From the NCBI GenBank assembly GCA_902768665.1, contig CACXMA010000006.1:1-64000 (forward strand): DNA of 64,000 bases, written 5' to 3'. Source of the DNA: an uncultured Bacteroidia bacterium. Its GTDB lineage: Bacteria > Bacteroidota > Bacteroidia > Bacteroidales > UBA932. Every line of letters starts with the position of its first letter. Within the stretch, counting starts at the first letter, position 1. Positions 62,514 through 64,000 of the stretch are shown here, in pieces. Under the pieces are notes generated by a model. It was not told the origin of the DNA. It saw nothing but the letters and a program-made list of their open reading frames with translations, and searched no databases. A program made the position numbers and the translations under genes.

Positions 62514-63506
62514 ATGAATTGTTATAAGCGTCTGATTTTGGTCTTGGGAGTGTTGGTTTCACCTGCTCTTCTTTGCGCGCAGAACGTGTCCGACCTGATC
62601 ATCGCCGAGGTGATGGCGCAGCCGGACAGTGTCAGCGTAGTCGACGACTACGGCCGCAGGGGAGGCTGGATCGAGATTTACAACACGTCCATGGGAACCG
62701 TCAAGTTCGGCGGCTGCTACCTCACGGACGATCCGGCGGAGCTTCGCAAGAGCCTCATCCCGAAAAATGACCTCGCGACCTCGCTGGGGCCCCGCCAGAG
62801 CCGGCTGTTCTATGCCAGCGGACGGACCCATGACGGTACTTTCTATACCGATTTTACCCTTTCCCCCGGCAAGACGGTCTATCTCGTCAGCAACGATGGC
62901 CGGACGGTTATCGATCAGCTGACCATTCCGGAGGATCTTCCCGCCGGCAAGAGCGTGGCCCGCATCGCGAATGACGCCAAGGGGCTGACCTTCGATACCG
63001 TATCGCCTTGCGATCCGACCCCGGGTGCCTACAACGGCGATCCGACGGCCGCATCCAAGTCCGACCAGATGGCCGAGCGCGACCCGCACGGCTGGATCCT
63101 GACCCTCGTGTCGGTAAGCGTCGTTTTCAGTGCTCTCGCCATCCTCTGGTTTTTCTTCTGGCTGCTGTTTGAGCGCCCCGCGAAAAAGAGATCTCTCGAC
63201 TCCGCTCGAGATGACAGATTCGCCGCTGGAGATGGCAAAAAAAGCGCTCGGAAAGGCAATCCTGTCATTTCGACTAAGGCCAAAGGCCGCATGGAGAAAT
63301 CTACTCCCGACGGCGAAGTCGCAGCGGCGATTGCCCTGGCGCTTGACATGGAGGAGAGCGGCGACGTCTATGCCGCCATTGCCCTGGCGCTGCATCTGGA
63401 ACTCGGCGCCACGGCCCACGATGCCGAAAGCTTCGTGCTGACTATCCGGCCTACTCCACATTCCGCATGGAACAACCCCGCCGACGGCTTCCGCCGGAGG
63501 CCGTAG
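62514..63506 (+). CDS. Lamin-tail-domain OadG-like membrane subunit with repeat insertions
   Basis: The 330-residue protein has a signal peptide (ending LLCAQ), a lamin-tail domain (about residues 25-180; LIIAEVMAQPDSVSVVDDYGRRGGWIEIYNTS), one membrane helix (about 193-218) and a cytoplasmic tail ending in EVAAAIALALDMEE ... AIALALHLE and TIRPTPHSAWNNP, the OadG-type C-terminus that meets the biotin carrier. The position before the biotin carrier gene supports OadG. Odd: two in-frame repeat copies (63189-63218 and 63260-63302) lie between the helix and the tail, and the AAIALAL segment is duplicated 15 codons apart. The signal-peptide part is AT-rich like the preceding insertion, while the rest is GC-rich. 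Confidence 0.8.
   Translation: MNCYKRLILVLGVLVSPALLCAQNVSDLIIAEVMAQPDSVSVVDDYGRRGGWIEIYNTSMGTVKFGGCYLTDDPAELRKSLIPKNDLATSLGPRQSRLFYASGRTHDGTFYTDFTLSPGKTVYLVSNDGRTVIDQLTIPEDLPAGKSVARIANDAKGLTFDTVSPCDPTPGAYNGDPTAASKSDQMAERDPHGWILTLVSVSVVFSALAILWFFFWLLFERPAKKRSLDSARDDRFAAGDGKKSARKGNPVISTKAKGRMEKSTPDGEVAAAIALALDMEESGDVYAAIALALHLELGATAHDAESFVLTIRPTPHSAWNNPADGFRRRP
63189..63218 (-). repeat. TGTCATTTCGAG-family repeat in reverse orientation inside the OadG-like gene
   Basis: On the minus strand the sequence reads TCTGTCATCTCGAGCGGAGT then CGAGAGATCT, differing from the 28120-28147 copy by a few bases that keep the arms paired. It is translated in frame as SLDSARDD in the linker after the membrane helix. 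Confidence 0.85.
63260..63302 (+). repeat. Longer TGTCATTTCGA-family repeat inside the OadG-like gene
   Basis: TCCTGTCATTTCGACTAAGG, then CCAAAGGCCGCATG, then GAGAAATCT. The ends match the other family members; the middle differs, like the long variant in polA. It is in opposite orientation to the copy 42 bases upstream, so together they make an inverted pair inside coding sequence. Confidence 0.8.
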
Positions 63507-63510
63507 AAAA

Positions 63511-63596
63511 GGAGTCGTCCATCTTTAGGCCCTAAAAGATGGATGAGTGGCAATAAAATGGGCACCCGTCCATAAATAAGTGCGAAAAAATGGACG
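63511..63596. repeat. REP-like palindrome pair before the biotin carrier gene
   Basis: The first unit pairs TCCATCTTTAGG (63518-63529) with CCTAAAAGATGGA (63531-63543), with GTCG and TGAG flanks as in 10907-10940. The second has CGTCCA (63567-63572) facing TGGACG (63591-63596) with a GCGAAAAAA loop, like the unit at 10856-10889. The two unit types appear in swapped order compared with the copy next to the RAYT gene. They fill the 117-base gap between the OadG-like and biotin carrier genes. Confidence 0.8.
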
Positions 63597-63623
63597 ACAC
63601 AATAGAAACAAACGAAAAGCAAT

Positions 63624-64000
63624 ATGAAAGAGTACAGTTTCAAGATTAACGGTAAGCAGTACGATGTGACTGTGGAGTCCGTTGAAGGCAAGAATGCACA
63701 GGTCGTCGTGAACGGCGCCGCCTATAGCGTTGAGATCGAAAAGGGCGCCGCCGAGGCTCCCGCTGCTGCCCCCGTGGCCGCTCCGGCCCAGCAGGCTGCC
63801 CCTGCCCAGACCTCCCCGGCTCCGGCCGCTCCGGCTCCGGCTGCAAAGCCCGCCGGTCCCGGCACCAAGGTCGAGAGCCCGCTTCCGGGCGTGATCATCG
63901 AAGTGTCCGTCAAGGAAGGCCAGGCCGTCAAGATGGGCCAGAAGGTAGCCGTGCTCGAGGCCATGAAGATGGAGAACGAGATCGCCGCGACCGCCGACGG
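63624..64000 (+). CDS. Biotin carrier subunit of the decarboxylase (partial)
   Basis: The start, MKEYSFKINGKQYDVTVESV, is followed by an Ala/Pro-rich linker (residues about 40-75) and a biotinyl domain with SPLPGVIIEVSVKEGQ and LEAMKMENE, where Lys115 is the biotinylation site. The gene runs off the window after about 125 codons and appears close to complete (such proteins have about 140 residues). It would carry CO2 between the carboxyltransferase and the Na+-pumping beta subunit, which should follow beyond the edge. Confidence 0.92.
   Translation, partial: MKEYSFKINGKQYDVTVESVEGKNAQVVVNGAAYSVEIEKGAAEAPAAAPVAAPAQQAAPAQTSPAPAAPAPAAKPAGPGTKVESPLPGVIIEVSVKEGQAVKMGQKVAVLEAMKMENEIAATAD

Overview
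The window looks like chromosomal DNA of a GC-rich member of the Bacteroidota, most likely Bacteroidales; I cannot fix the genus. Supporting signs are Bacteroidota-type promoters (TTTG, about 20 bases, TAnnTTTG) before several genes, few clear Shine-Dalgarno sites, many Cys-anchored lipoproteins, SusB/SusE/SusG-like starch proteins, a TGS-domain uridine-kinase-like protein, a DUF4301 protein, a zinc-less sirtuin and a biotin-dependent Na+-pumping decarboxylase cluster with a lamin-tail OadG protein.

Layout. 1-94 resembles the end of an IS3-family element. 123-6012 (minus) is a complete nqrABCDEF operon for the Na+-translocating NADH:quinone reductase. 6080-9840 holds a PcrA/UvrD helicase and a DUF4493-type lipoprotein. 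9841-10942 is a REP-associated tyrosine transposase (RAYT) flanked by its palindromes. 10943-14546 (minus) is a WG-repeat exported protein plus MazG. 14651-20298 holds recF, a DUF721 gene, pdxB, DUF4301, a TPR membrane protein and yebC. 20276-26553 (minus) is an AddAB-like helicase-nuclease pair. 26660-31216 holds rubrerythrin, polA, an ECF sigma factor and rsmG, with repeat elements inside polA and between the sigma gene and rsmG. 31320-39475 is a four-gene alpha-glucan locus (two GH13, one GH97, one SusE/F-like binding protein) with no susC or susD beside it. 39477-50792 is mostly housekeeping: nucleoside kinase, bS21, AsmA-like, PrmA, M24 peptidase, DeoD, tRNA-Leu, an AAA ATPase and a sirtuin. 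50828-54590 holds upp, a DUF4412-like protein, alkaline phosphatase and a GPH-type symporter. 54689-58254 is a cluster of unknown lipoproteins between a 72-residue LuxR-type protein and a membrane-spanning TPR-LuxR regulator. 58328 to the edge is the Na+-pumping methylmalonyl-CoA (or related) decarboxylase operon, interrupted by an AT-rich two-gene segment.

How it works together. The Na+-NQR at one end and the biotin decarboxylase at the other both make a sodium-motive force, fitting a fermentative, fumarate-reducing and propionate-forming gut-type lifestyle. The glucan locus would bind and cut starch-like polymers at the cell surface and in the periplasm. PcrA, RecF, AddAB and PolA supply repair. 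The most unusual layer is repetitive DNA: the RAYT with flanking REP pairs, a second REP pair 52 kb away, and at least three other palindromic families, several copies of which lie in frame inside polA and inside the oadG-like gene.
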